A stretch of 45,857 nucleotides of DNA from Polytrichum commune (GCA_950295325.1 OX485809.1:21034144-21080000); one strand, 5' to 3'; positions 1 through 11,019 are shown, counted from the stretch's first letter. Made by a program: numbers and translations. Notes: generated by a model not told the origin, from the letters alone.

Positions 1-110
1 CTCTATCCCTCGCTCTCTATCTCTCGCTCTCTCGCTCTCTTGCCCTCGCTCTCTTGCTCTCTCTCTCTCGCTCGCTCTCTCTCGCTCTCTTGCTCTCTCT
101 CGCTCTCTCG

Positions 111-143
<33 letters not shown>

Positions 144-144
144 A
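1..144. repeat. CT-rich microsatellite
   Basis: Almost pure pyrimidine on the + strand, made of CT dinucleotides with interspersed CGCT and TTGCT variants and ending in an uninterrupted CT run. The short serine/leucine-rich frame that crosses it is only a reading of the repeat. It continues off the left edge of the window. Confidence 0.95.
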
Positions 145-1600
145 AGCGCGATCTGGTGGGAAGTGGGGAGGATAGAACATGAAACTCTTTTTCTGGTGGA
201 CTTGCTCTTCCTCAGTACTCGTGGAGCTGCTGCTGCCCCCTGTTAATCCAGTTCCAGTTCCCACATCATCATCGTCGTTGTCAACACACAAGCATCGACG
301 ACATCATCTTTACTTGAATACCTCTGCCCCATCAAAGCACCATCCTCTCTTGCTCACAGCCCCGAAGGAAGGGGGCTGACTCAAGAAGAAGACGACGACC
401 CAGCGACGCAACTCCTCTTTAGTCCGATCGCCTCTGCACCTACGACGGTTTCTGCATACACTACGACAGCAATCTGTATCTGTCTGGCACTCCTCCCTTC
501 ACACATCCTGCCTTCCCATCATCCTCATCATCCTCATAGTCCTCATTTTTATACTTGCTCACACAGTCACTTAAGCGGTAGTAGCAGTAGTAGTAGCTGA
601 GCGGGGCCTAAAGCCTCCTCATTCCCCCATCTCTGTGTTCATTCCTGCTATTCATCATCATCATCAACTTCCAAAGCATCATCATGTCCAAGACTTAACC
701 AACCTGCATAAAATCCTGATCCAACATTCTTCGATCATAGGGAGTAGTGTGCCTTCGAGCTGCTGTTTTTCCACCTCTCCACCCCAACTCAACCCCACCC
801 CACCCCAACCAAAACCAGACCAAAAACACACCTGGAACTCTAAAACTCTCAACTTTACCCTCCAACCTGCACACTACCACCTCCCATTCCCACAGACGAA
901 TGAAGAATGAATCCACCTACACACACGTTTATCCGCTGCGTCCACTTCTCCAACAATTCACACCAATTCCTCCCTCCTCCTCCTTCATCCTGCTCAACCT
1001 TCAACCCTAAGGGGGGAAAGAAAAAGAAAAAAAAGCACACTCTCTTCTCTGCTCTTGCTCCTCGTCCTCGTGTGTCTGCTCCTGCTTCTCCTTCCCTCTC
1101 TCTTCACCGCTGGAGCTTCTCTACACCGCCTCTGCTCTTCTTCTTCGTAGTCGCCCGTGTCGTTGCTTCGCTGGCTAATTTTACTCAACATCCCCCACCC
1201 AAGCAATCCCTCCACCTAAGCTTCCTCCTCCTCCTCCTTCTTCCTCCTCCTCTTCTTCTTTCCCTGCTGCTCAGCAATTCTCTGCCGCCCTTCCCAGCTC
1301 CCCTTCTCTCCTCTCCCCAGCTAGCTCCTCCCTTCTCTCCCTGCCTGCCACCATCGCCATCGCCCTGCTCTGGTGCAGCCCCGCCATGCCCACACATGTC
1401 CATGTATGCCCATGCGTGCCCCCCCTCATGCCCCTGTATGGGTGCAGGAACAATGTGCCAATCGCCGCCCGCCACGTATGGCCATCCCATGGCTGCATGA
1501 CATGGCTATGCACGACTACAGCGGCCATGGCGTCCCATAACTGCGGAGTCAAACTGGGGGCTGGTCGCCCACGGCACCCCGGTAACTTCTAACAACCGGG
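145..1600 (+). other. Pyrimidine-rich, leader-like region without a recognisable gene
   Basis: This stretch is strongly C+T rich on the + strand (many CTC, CCT and TTC runs, with (CCT)n-like tracts around 1,220-1,330) and visibly more GC-rich than the rest of the window. Plant 5' leaders and core promoters often show such pyrimidine patches on the coding strand, so it may be leader or promoter DNA of a rightward transcription unit. The longest frame (907-1,500) is proline/serine/leucine-rich and reflects composition, not a known domain. Several ATGs cluster at 1,386-1,500 in ATGCCC/CCATG-type repeats. I cannot name a gene here. Confidence 0.4.
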
Positions 1601-1990
1601 CAGGCTAGCGCGCGCGGGCATAGGGCCCCGCGGGGCTGGCTCCCCGAGACGCTCTTGTGGCTGGGCTGCTGCCACTTGGCAGGACAGTTGTGCACATGGC
1701 CCGTGAGCGGCTGACGTCAGCCCTAAATCTTGTGGCTCCGAGTGATCTCCCCGCGCCTACTCCTAGCCCCCTAGTCCCTATCCTGTAGGCTCGGTATAGT
1801 GCGCCTATTTCCTTACTGGCTCAGCGCCTCTGCCGCTCCCGGCCCTTCCCCCTGCCACCTATGTTGCTTGGTGGGTAAAATTTGGGGGCCCACCCCGCTC
1901 CCCTGTGGGCCCGCTTTGGTTTTTTTAACCCGCCCGCACTCTCCATCCCCTTTTGTTTCCGCGCCCGCACCCAAACTCCGTGCCCATTGG
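1601..1990. promoter_or_regulatory. GC-rich promoter-like segment
   Basis: A GC-rich patch with CpG-dense stretches around 1,610-1,660, including the palindrome GGGCCCCGCGGGGC near 1,623, followed by the TGACGTCA palindrome annotated separately. No convincing TATA box or initiator is visible at a fixed distance, and no coding sequence follows before repeat DNA begins. The regulatory reading is inferred from composition and the binding-site motif only. Confidence 0.3.
1709..1722. promoter_or_regulatory. 14-bp palindrome with TGACGTCA bZIP/CRE core
   Basis: GGCTGACGTCAGCC is a perfect inverted repeat. Its core TGACGTCA is the full-length CRE/C-box type site known to bind plant bZIP factors of the TGA and related groups. 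It lies in the GC-rich segment, which makes a promoter role plausible, but no downstream gene is seen. Confidence 0.45.
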
Positions 1991-2012
1991 CCAAGGGTGG
2001 TATCATGGTATG

Positions 2013-2061
2013 CAGGCGGGCAGGCGGGCAGGCGGGCGAGGGGGCGAGGGGGCGAGGGGGC
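2013..2061. repeat. G-rich minisatellite
   Basis: About three units of a GGCGGGCA-type octamer pass into about three units of GGGGGCGA. On the + strand there are more than six runs of three or more G within 49 bases, so the sequence fits a G-quadruplex-forming pattern. Confidence 0.85.
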
Positions 2062-2117
2062 AAGGCTTGTAATTTCTTTTATTGGTATTATGATGATGTT
2101 GTGGTTATTAGGAGTCA

Positions 2118-2235
2118 TGAGTCCCGGATTTGGGCAAACCAACCCATACACTTGTTCCTTGTTGGATGCTTACACCCTTGCCTCCTTAGAACCAGTGTAT
2201 GGGTTGGTTCGCCCCAGCTTCAGTTCGGGCAGTGT
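2118..2235. other. Sharp inverted repeat (hairpin)
   Basis: A 21-base arm at 2,132-2,152 is matched by its reverse complement at 2,194-2,214 with a single mismatch, around a loop of about 41 bases. A shorter CCCG/CGGG pairing lies outside the main stem. It could be a remnant of a small palindromic element or a miRNA-like foldback. The asymmetric lower stem argues against a typical plant miRNA precursor. Confidence 0.6.
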
Positions 2236-2469
2236 TCAATATTGAAGTCTTCAACACCTGCCAAATGCCATTTTGGCCGTCAAAAAGATTTCTCTTTTTT
2301 TTGGATTGTGGGGGGGGGGACATTTCACAAAAATGTGCTCTGCAAAGTTTCCACCAGTCACAGTGAAGGACTCTCCAAAAATTGCATGTCACAAAAATAC
2401 AGTTGGCTGCAATTTGCAAATAGAAACATGGTTGGACTCCCATCTTGGCACTCTAGCAGACACTCCCAA

Positions 2470-2742
2470 ATTCCAATAACTCCTATGATTTCGGCTCTAC
2501 GACTTCGACTTGACACTGACTACAACTTCGGCTTGGCAAGCACAGCTATATGTGAACGTGGATTTTCCCAACGTAATTGGGTGAAGAGTGATCGCCGAAG
2601 TCGATTGAAACTTGATACATTGGATGCATTGATGCGAGTGTTAGTGTGCGGTCTTCCGATGGAAAATATAGATTGGGCTATAATTTTTGACACTTGGAAA
2701 TCGACCAAAAACCATAAGGGCTTTGCCTTTGGAGTTGGATGA
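2470..2742 (+). pseudogene. C-terminal fragment of hAT-family transposase
   Basis: The last ~85 codons of an open frame ending at the TGA at 2,740-2,742 read as a hAT C-terminal (dimerisation) region. It has the characteristic CERGFS block, then a K-[ST]-D-x-RSRL-type block (seen as KSDRRSRL), then LDALMRV, followed by a GLPMENIDW and IFDTWKSTKN tail. These blocks are known from hAT transposases and hAT-derived ZBED/ZNF862-like proteins, where this region mediates dimerisation and carries a late catalytic segment. The upstream part of the same frame (1,882-2,469) is not transposase-like, and no BED zinc finger or DDE core is present, so this is a broken fragment. TIRs or target duplications of the original element were not found. 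Confidence 0.75.
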
Positions 2743-3133
2743 TGATTAAGTGCATTATGTAGGGGATCTAAATAATTTTAGTGCATCATTTCGTTGTGTG
2801 TACTTGTCCAATATAATGAGACATCATATTATTTTCCTATTCAATACAAAATGGCCAATATCAAGTTCTCCTTTTTTGTATGAAGTGTTGCAAATACGTT
2901 GGAAAGTTTGAGTGAAGTGTGATTATTTTGAAGCCCTTCACATTGAAATGCATGTGCACACTTCAAACTTGAACACTAAGTCCGGGCATGAGCCCCGTAT
3001 TAATTGGACATCTAAACTTTGCGGGTAAAAAGGATCGTATGGGAACCCATCTTGTTTCGTTGGCAATTGCAAATTCTTGAGATCGTCATTTTCAGTTCGA
3101 GAATCATGATGTGAAAGTTACAAAGTAAGAGGT
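2743..3133. other. AT-rich spacer, nothing recognised
   Basis: No open frame of note, RNA gene or clear repeat boundary is visible. Confidence 0.5.
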
Positions 3134-3262
3134 CAAAGTGGACACTACCATTCTCTTTTAATCGTAGAGGTTGTCGTCCTCTTCAAAGTGGACATTAGCA
3201 TTCTCTATTAATTGTAAGAGGTTGTTGTCCTCTTCAACGTGGACAATAGCATTCTCTTTCAA
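3134..3262. repeat. Short tandem array, ~50-bp period, 2.5 copies
   Basis: Units start at 3,134, 3,184 and 3,235, each with AAGTGGACA (or a close variant) followed by a CATTCTCT block and an AGAGGTTGT..CCTCTTC block. The AGAGG/CCTCT pair inside each unit can form a small hairpin. Confidence 0.85.
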
Positions 3263-5848
3263 GTTTGAGTGTTTTTAATATATTTGGCCCTATTGTAGGC
3301 GCTTCCAACTTCACATACAACATTTTAATTGGGTTAGACGCATCTAGGTTGGATCCCATCCAATCAACAATTGCAATCTATTATATCTAATGTACAAATA
3401 TGGAAAACGGTGAAAATAAGTTTATTCAGTCAAGCATAGTGGCTTGAAATTGGTGCGATGTTTTTAAGAGACGGAGTAGAGGGAAGGACAAGGAATGCAA
3501 GTTGTTTTGTAATAAATTCCATGTGAATGATTAGTTACATTTTCTCAAAGAGACAAGTACGTCAAACCTCTTACTTGTATAGTGGAGTATCCTTAATTTG
3601 AGCATCAAAATATCCTACTTTGCATATGAATGTACACAAGGCAGTGAACTCAATGGCACCCAAAAGTGATCCCAAGTGGTGTGAAACATAACCTACCCTT
3701 CCAATCACTACATATGGCCTATCACTACATTTATCTTGGGGCCATCAGTTCTACAATTACCCATTTTGGGTCCACACAATGATCATTATGCTCTTAGTCT
3801 AGTGCACTAGTACAAGTCATTCGCCGTTTTCAGCTTTCCTACCTTAGATTGGTGTCTATGTTATGAGCATATAGTCCAATCTCATCGTGATACATTGGTT
3901 TTTGTAACCTTTCTTAACTTCAACCGTTGTCATGTAACACCCATTTATAGGTATTTAATTATGAAGAGTGACCACATAAGCCCCGCATACCTTAGGGTTC
4001 GCCCGCACCACCTACTTAAGAGAATTAGCTAACTTGTGACTTAGTGAGAATTAGCCAACCAAAATACTAGTAAACTAAAATTATGATCAAATTGCCCACA
4101 CCAACTAGTTGGGAAAAATAGTTAACAACACGAGTCAGTGAGTATTGTATATCTCATACAATAGCTATTCGATATCATACATGCACCCCCTAGTTATGAC
4201 TAACCAAAGGTTGACAACTTTAACATAGGAGTTAAGGTTGATTGGACATTTTTTTACTCAACTTGCCCAAGTTTTCAACATGACACTAGTTATGACATTT
4301 TGGCTACTATGGCCCACGTCATTTTTATTTCATAATATAGTAATATGAATTGAAAATGTCATAAAATAATATATAAAGTATGTAATGTTATTATTTTCCC
4401 AAATTTGAACATTTCTTATTTTATGTTTTCGCAATGGATTTGTTTGTAGTTTGAAATGCTAATTTAGGACAATGTAAGAAATAGCGTGGTCCTTCTCATA
4501 TCATAACAGAGAAGAGATGGGGGAAATGAGAGGTAGGCATACAAGTGAGAACACAAAAATGAGCAAATCACTGGTAAAAAGTTAGTTAACATTAGGGATT
4601 TGGATGAGTTAAATTTTTCTTTGCAAAAGACATGTCCAAAAAGTTAGCTGACTTATGGTTTTAAAGCTTTGTGTGGACGTCGATTGTATTTCTTGGTTTT
4701 GGGCAAGAGCTCGTTCCATATACCGTAAGTTGATAGCCGGTCCAACACAACCATGTCAAATAATTATTTAAAAGTGCCAAATGATTGTCCAACACTTCAA
4801 ATAATAATTTTGAGAATTTCAACATTTTTTTTCATGTGACTTTCTCACAATTCTAGACAATAAGCACATACTCAATCAATAAGTATAAGGTATGCACATG
4901 ACACAATACAAAAAGAAAAGAAAAAAGAAGGAAAATTACACATGTATCTTCATACCGGCATGAAAGTGAGCCCGTTGGTTGACACAATACATTACTAATA
5001 CATTGAGGTATACGAGTCCTTTCCATGAGGTGTCCACAATTCATGGGATATGTAAACTTGAGAGATGAAGCCCTGGTAGTCCTCTTGTTTGTATTTGTCC
5101 GTCTCTTTTGTGAAAATGACTTCTAAGTTTCACTTTTGCATGTTGGAGGTGGTACTTTGTTTGATTGTCTAAGTTTTACTAGTTCAACACAACTCCAAAA
5201 AAAATGATTCTTAGCACAATCAAGCTCCAAAAATCGTTCATAACACATTCTCTCCTCAAACCTCCTCACTTCTTCAAAATGCTTGCTAAAGTTCGTTCAT
5301 ATCCTTTGCACAAAATTTTCAAATCACAAAGTCATTCTTGGACGTAGTACTTTCTTGCATGTACCGACTAACTCTAGTTGGACACGGTTTTAAACAACCG
5401 CGTCTTCTATGTGGAATTGAGGTCCAAAAATGTATTAAGTACATAGACCAAGTTATTACGTAGACCTGCAATTTTATGTTAACCCATATTCTTTGCAATG
5501 ACTAAGAACAACTTGGAGTAAACTGCAAACCCCTCCATCATGTACTGCCTTACAATGGATTATTAATATTACATAAGCTTGTGTAGAGTGAGAATATACC
5601 GTACTTTGGCAAAAGCATAAGGTGAATCAAAACAATTCCGATAAAGTGTGCTTATTTTTTTTAAAGATAAGTCAACATTTAGTTGTATAAATTAGTTTGT
5701 TTCATACCGGCTATCACCTAGGCATAGTTGTTAAGACCTAGCATGGCCTGCATTGAGTGCGAGTTTGGTGAATCTTTGAATAATTAAGGTATCGAGTAAT
5801 TAAGGTATGTGGTCCTATGTGGTCATGCTTCTAATGTAGACATGAGTA
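3263..5848. other. AT-rich spacer, nothing recognised
   Basis: Long gene-free stretch. Only loose similarity to repeats elsewhere is visible: a CCCGCATACCTTA-like string near 3,985 recurs around 16,470 and 44,577. The small frames are scattered and lack any family signature. Confidence 0.5.
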
Positions 5849-6530
5849 GTATACGGCATGAGTAGTTCGGGAAGTTTTTGAAGCCTTAGTGGCTAATTGC
5901 CGGTAGTTGCTACGAAGGGTCGGATTTTTCCCAATTTACATCGGCAACAGCCGGTCTTTTGTAAAATCAATCGGCCAATTGCATATATTTTCATATTTTC
6001 ATTGGCCAATATCTGATTAAATGGAATTCATATCGGCACTAATTGTTTAAAAAATGTATGAAAAGTTATTAGAAATCATTTCTTAGTACAAAATCTTGAA
6101 TAAGTGAAAAGAAAGGCATGTTCAAAACTTCAAATTTGAAGAGTTAATATCCTTGGCAGGAATTGAACCTAGCAATGCCTTCACCGCTTGAAGGCCAAGG
6201 GTCCCCCAATTCTTCATAGAAGCAATTGGATTTGGTCATGGAAAGGTTGCATAATTCAAAAAGTTTAAGGTTTAGGGTACTTCCTCAAGTGCATCATCAA
6301 ATGCCCCAGACAAATAGCGCTCTAGATGCTTCCGGCTGAAATCCAGTAACTCACAAGAAGAATCGGCTACATTTCCAGGACATTTTCTAGTCCATCGGCT
6401 AATTGCCGGAGGATTGAAGTTACAGTCGGATTGCCATCCGATGGTTGGAAATTTGGACTGGCCATGAGAGGAAATCCATCGGCTGATAATGAACTAGCTG
6501 TCGGTTTTCCCCGAACATATGTATACGGCA
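5849..6530. mobile_element. Possible non-autonomous element with 10-bp target duplication
   Basis: The ten bases GTATACGGCA occur identically at 5,849-5,858 and 6,521-6,530. Just inside each copy lies a weak inverted match (GTTCGGGAAG on the left, the complement of GTTCGGGGAA on the right). A 9-11 bp duplication is typical of Mutator-like elements, so 5,859-6,520 could be a 662-bp degenerate member. Internally GGCTAATTGCCGG occurs twice (near 5,890 and 6,393) and ATCGGC words recur. The inverted ends are poor, so this remains tentative. Confidence 0.4.
6151..6200 (-). other. Shortened tRNA-like unit (degenerate tRNA or SINE head)
   Basis: Read on the minus strand, the 50 bases begin CCTTGGC and end GCCAAGG, a perfect 7-bp acceptor-like pairing. 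Inside are CCTTC/GAAGG enclosing a 7-base loop that contains GCGG, and then a T-arm-like segment with GGTTCAATTCC, an exact match to the RNA polymerase III B-box consensus. There is no room for a normal anticodon arm, so it cannot be a standard tRNA. It is more likely a tRNA-derived repeat or a pseudo-tRNA. Confidence 0.4.
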
Positions 6531-8501
6531 AAGCTTGTACTTAAGAATGACCACCAACATGACACATGTCGTAATGAGATTGGACCATGTGCTCATGATA
6601 TAGACGTCGTTGTAGATTCATTAGTGAACACGCTTGAAAGGATCTATGTGGTCGTTTCAAAAGAAAGGTAAATGTTCCCATTAACATCTTATAATTTTGT
6701 ATGTGTTGACTTCGAGTACAACAATTTCAATGGAAATCGTTGCGTTTTGCAATAGCTGGCGAAATAAAACACCTCCCCAATCAAACCTTCAATCAAAAAA
6801 CATATGTGGAGTTGGAAATGCCCACAATAAGAGTGCACATCTTACCATTAGTTACAAGTTACCACATCAATTATAACAAATGTGTTGGGTGTTGTGGCCC
6901 ATGTTGTTTGTGAGTAATGAAAATTAGCGCATGACTCAATAGCATTGTATTGGTGAAGGTCCAAGATGACCCTAAATTGTCAGTGATAGTGGAGAGGTAC
7001 CCATTTCTGAATGGAGTGGTTGGCATCTTTATTTTTGATGTGAAATATTCTCTCTACTTGACGAAAAAAACTAGATAGCTAGGTAAGTAGGAAGCCAAGA
7101 GCCCACCCACCGCAAGGTAGGTAATAAACCCCACCTTGCACGAAGAAGATACTTGAGTAGGGTAGGGTCAACGGGCTCAAATTCACATCGGATTGCCTGA
7201 CGTTGGTTATTTATTAATTGATTTATTTGTATTGGTGATGTAATAACTCACTCCACCCTCCATTTTATGACACTTAATTATATGACACTTTGACTTTATG
7301 ACAAATTTCCCATTGGCCAGACTTTATAGTGTTAATTTACCTCCATAATGTGACGACGACACTTGCAATATGACATTTTAGGCATAATTTATCATGTAAT
7401 AGAGGTAAATCAATGTGCATCAGTGATGGGATCCACTGTTATTTCAAAATTCATATGTGATTAGTACGTTGGAATATGCAAGGGAACTTTAGGGAACATT
7501 GTAAGCATTAATAAACCATGGGGAAACATTGGAGAACATTGTTTATCCAAATTCACTTTCACAAACTTCAACATGTAATTCCAAGTGGCATAGGAGTATG
7601 GAGGAGACAACGTGTTATTAAAAGTTATTGAAGCTTAATTATAAATACATTGTTTTATATTAAGAGTTGTTTACAACCAAGAGAAGCTAGAATATCATGC
7701 ACACTTTTATCTCCCATGGTAATTTTGAGGTTCGAAGTTACACAAAATATGAACAATGGGGCTTCATCTCAAGTTCATCCCACTTGAGATGTGTCCACAA
7801 GCTTACCCCACGTGGATTGCAAAAGTACTCCATGACACTCAACTTTGCTTGTAAGAAGGGGAGAATTTTCTCCCAATTTGGGCGATTGAGTTAATGGGCA
7901 TTATCAATGTCTATAACCTATTAATTGGTTATGAATTGGTAAACAAGTCGTAATTGATAGAATTCAAGTTTGTTTTTTAAGAAAGAAAGGAAAAAAAGAC
8001 TTAGAATTTCTCTTTGGTAACTGCAAACACTTTTCTTTTCACAAATCAATCAATTATTCGACACAAGTGTGTTGGACTAGCTATTATCATACAATGTCTA
8101 CTAGAATAAGACATTGAGAAGCTTTAAATACGTAACATTGGATCAACTTATCTTGCATCTTAGGTCCTTCTGCCTTCCCATTTTTTTCATCCTTTTAGTG
8201 AGCTATAATACTCATGACACTTGACATTGACGAGGAACCCACACTCCCGGGGTTAAGATTGGTGGTCAAGTGTGCCAAAAAGGATGAATGAACGAGCTAT
8301 TAGAAGTTTCACCTTCACCTTACATGGCTACCACAAATCCTTGACCGCAATTCCATGACATATATTGCTAGAATGCAATGATAATGGTTTATTACCCACT
8401 TTCATAAGAAGCAAACCTAAACGAAGAGTATGTTTGTCTGCATGCTATTGCCATCTTCCAGTGGAATTAGAAAACAATGAAAGTTCAATTTGGTCCAAAC
8501 A
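6531..8501. other. AT-rich spacer, nothing recognised
   Basis: No gene. Around 7,265-7,300 the words TTATGACACTT / TATGACACTTT repeat a few times. A 65-codon frame at 7,697-7,894 has no family signature and is within the expectation for chance. Confidence 0.5.
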
Positions 8502-8653
8502 TAACACGATTCAGATCCATAGCAATGTTCCGTGGGACTAACAATATTCCATAGAATATTCTCAGATATTCCCACATTCAATTTGAACATAGAAAATATT
8601 CCATGGAATATTGACAGTCCCACATAACCTTGTCATGGATCTACATAATGTTA
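8502..8653. mobile_element. Palindromic MITE, copy 1
   Basis: The left arm (GATCCATAGCAATGTTCC type) is answered at the right end by CATGGATCTACATAATGTTA, and the centre contains two matching ATATTCCATGGAATATT-type blocks. It is a diverged relative of the cleaner element at 12,182-12,310, with which it shares order and spacing of the motifs. No coding content. Confidence 0.75.
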
Positions 8654-9303
8654 TGAACTTACTATGTTTTTGGTACTTTATATCACAATTGAGCACCCGT
8701 CTCAAAGACCTAGACATTCCGGCTATGATACATAGATGTTGCAAATCTTGTCTTGAAAGCTCCGTTACATGTCCCCCTCACATTTGAAGAGATCCGTCAT
8801 ATCACATGCCCATCCAATTTAGATTGTTGGCCTAGGAGCTCTAATGCTCCATCCCATATAATTTGGTAACTCCCTTTGGTTCCCCCATTCTTTTCAAAGG
8901 TTTTGGAAAGTAGTTGTGGGCCAATTGGTTGCACTAAGGCTTGTGGGCCTTATGTGCTCATTTTTCCTAATTGGAAATTTAGATATGAGTGGTGTAGGGC
9001 AAGGTTTGGATTTAAGACACATGTTACAACAAAATTGGACCGTTCACTAAGAGTAAATTAACCATTTTATGTTCAATTGTTAATATGATCACTTAACTCT
9101 CTATAACCATTGGCTCTGACATTTGAAAAAACAATCAACATGATTTGCAATTGCTAATCAAGGTGGGAGAATTACTAGGGTGATCTCAACGTATATGCAA
9201 GTGCCCACATGTAGTCAAACAATCCATCGTGTCGGGCCCTAATCCTTGGGTTTATTTAGTTATCTCATTGGTCTACTAGTAGTTTTTGGTGCAATATTAC
9301 ATA
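8654..9303. other. AT-rich spacer, nothing recognised
   Basis: A 61-codon frame at 8,876-9,061 has no recognisable domain. No RNA gene or repeat boundary is seen. Confidence 0.5.
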
Positions 9304-9777
9304 CGCATGAGTTTACATTAGGGTCCAGGTCCAAGAAACTTGGACTTTGAAACACTTCTCAATAAGCCTTACTTCATAGTAAAAATTGGACCCAAAATGG
9401 AAGACTGGATTCTCAAACTAAGAAGAGCGTTTTATTGAGCATGGTTTGACAAGATATAGGACGAAAGTGATGCCACAACAATGCCATTTTAATTTTCATC
9501 CCTTGGATTAGAACCCAAGTGTAGACTTGTTGGGTTCAATTTTTGGCTCTTAATCAATACAATCACTTGTTCTTGGCGTTTCTTTGGTCTCAATCCCCTA
9601 GTGTAAATTCTTGGGATCCAAAAACTTTGCTCTTAACAAATAGGAATGCTCAATTTTGGAGTTTCTTTGGTATTGGACCCTAGTGTAAATTCATGGGATC
9701 CAAAAACTTTGCTCTCAACAAATAGGATTGCTCAATTTTGGAGTTTCTTTGGTCTTGGACCCTAGTGTAAATCGACC
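9304..9777. mobile_element. TIR element (MITE) with internally amplified right arm, copy 1
   Basis: The left end carries GTTTACATTAGGGTCC and the right end carries its complement in the form GGACCCTAGTGTAAATCGACC, giving inverted ends over about 30 bases (TAGGGTCCA..CCAAGAAAC). The right arm is tandemly repeated with an 82-bp period (9,598, 9,680 and a third start at 9,762), and a more diverged unit precedes it. A related single-arm copy lies at 13,199-13,511. The outermost left bases have decayed, so no clean target duplication is seen. Confidence 0.7.
9598..9761. repeat. 82-bp tandem duplication inside the MITE
   Basis: Two nearly identical 82-bp units, each starting CTAGTGTAAATTC and ending in a GGTxTTGGACC block, differ at only a handful of positions. 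The high similarity against a diverged host element suggests the duplication is younger than the element. Confidence 0.9.
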
Positions 9778-9859
9778 CTTGAGTTGGTAACTCCACTCTA
9801 CCTCCCGCCTTCACACCCACTATCCTGGGAGGTTTTAAAACATCAACAATTAAGATCCT

Positions 9860-10055
9860 AATGTTTCCCAGACCAACCGGTTATATATTGACATCTTTCG
9901 GTTATTCTTCAATACATTAAGAAAAAAATCCATAGAATACTCTATATGGATCAAGTTTTTTTCCCCAAATCTTGAATTTGAACCGATTATTTCTCAAACT
10001 GAACCGATTCATATGTAACTAGCGGTCATTTCTCCCCATTCATTGCTACGGAGTC
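9860..10055. mobile_element. R3 element, diverged copy
   Basis: Contains AACCGGTT at 9,875, then a pair of AACCGATT boxes 21 bp apart (about 9,981 and 10,002), ending in TTTCTCCCC. The same order of blocks is found at 22,115-22,370 and 33,617-33,866. Confidence 0.65.
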
Positions 10056-10430
10056 CAGGCACTCCTCTTGGGTTGGGAGGACTGTCATCTTTCCACTACA
10101 CCGAATGCCACTTCACACACGAGACTGAGAGCCCGTGACCATTACACTTCAAGCACTCGCATTGGCGGAGCCGGTCCAAGTTTGCTTCACACTGCACTTG
10201 AGGACCCGCATGAATAGAAATTCATCGAAATAGCATTTGGTTGAGGGCCCGGTCACATACGACTTCACACTACTCTTGAGGGTCTGTGACCACACTACAT
10301 GGTTTTGGAGGTGTGTTAGAACGGCCTTTGGACACTTTCTTTTGGGCTCTCACAAATTTCATGGTCACGGCTCTCGGCTCATGTGTGGAGTGGCCCTGAC
10401 TAATTAAGAAATGCCTATCCACTGTACCCA
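10056..10430. repeat. Degenerate direct repeats
   Basis: The block ACTTCACAC..CTTGAGG..CCxGTGACC recurs three to four times in diverged form (around 10,110, 10,185, 10,260). No gene is visible. It may be an old tandem array next to the R3 copy. Confidence 0.4.
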
Positions 10431-10634
10431 GGGGCTATCCATTTCACACATAATTTAGACCCACAACAGGTGCTATTTTAGTCTTCCGAAGAGGATGAGA
10501 TTTCTCCCCACAAATGGATAAAATTCTCGAGCACCTAAAATAAGTTGATTTTTGTATATACAGTGTGATTGATACCGCAAATTCCCAAGACAATTGGCCA
10601 ATTTTTTTGCATACGATTAAGAGGGACGGACTTC

Positions 10635-11019
10635 GGGCCGGTTCACACTATGCCCAAGTCGAGAGGAGAAGCATCACTTTTCTGGACCAAACTATGTCGA
10701 GAGGAGAAGCCTTTGGGCTGAAAAAAGTATATTAAAATAATCCACTCTCAGATTTTGAATATTTTAATGAAAAGAAAGTTCGGCCTCTCGACGGAAGTTT
10801 GGGTCGAGCATTTTGCTCGACCCAAACTTTGCTTGAGAGGCCGAACTTTTGGCGCCATAACTTCCTAAAAGTGCTGCCATCTAGGCTCTTTTGGAGGCGA
10901 CGTCCTTTGGACTTCGGCCTCTAGTGTGAAGGCCGAGAGGACGGACTTTGGACATTTCTGCATTTTCATTGGTCCAAACGCTTCTCCTCTCGAAGTTTGG
11001 CCATAGTGTGAACTGGCCC
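10635..11019. mobile_element. PIF/Harbinger-like MITE, 385 bp
   Basis: The ends are GGGCCGGTTCACACTATG on the left and CATAGTGTGAACTGGCCC on the right, an inverted repeat that extends inwards with GAGAGGAGAAGC-type blocks. The flanking trinucleotides are TTC and TTA, close to the TWA duplication expected for this superfamily. The centre (about 10,779-10,848) has a strong palindrome in which a GGCCTCTCG..AAGTTTGGGTCGAGC arm meets its complement. No coding capacity. Confidence 0.8.

Noticed and set aside
907-1500. 197-codon open frame
   Set aside because: Composition follows the CT/CCT-rich DNA; the predicted protein is proline/serine/leucine-rich without a domain, and the opposite strand and other frames are equally open.
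1882-2469. Upstream part of the 286-codon frame as transposase N-terminus
   Set aside because: It crosses the G-rich minisatellite and the hairpin and shows no BED finger or DDE-region motifs; only the last ~85 codons are transposase-like.
6151-6200. Functional tRNA gene
   Set aside because: Too short, with no anticodon arm and no identifiable anticodon.
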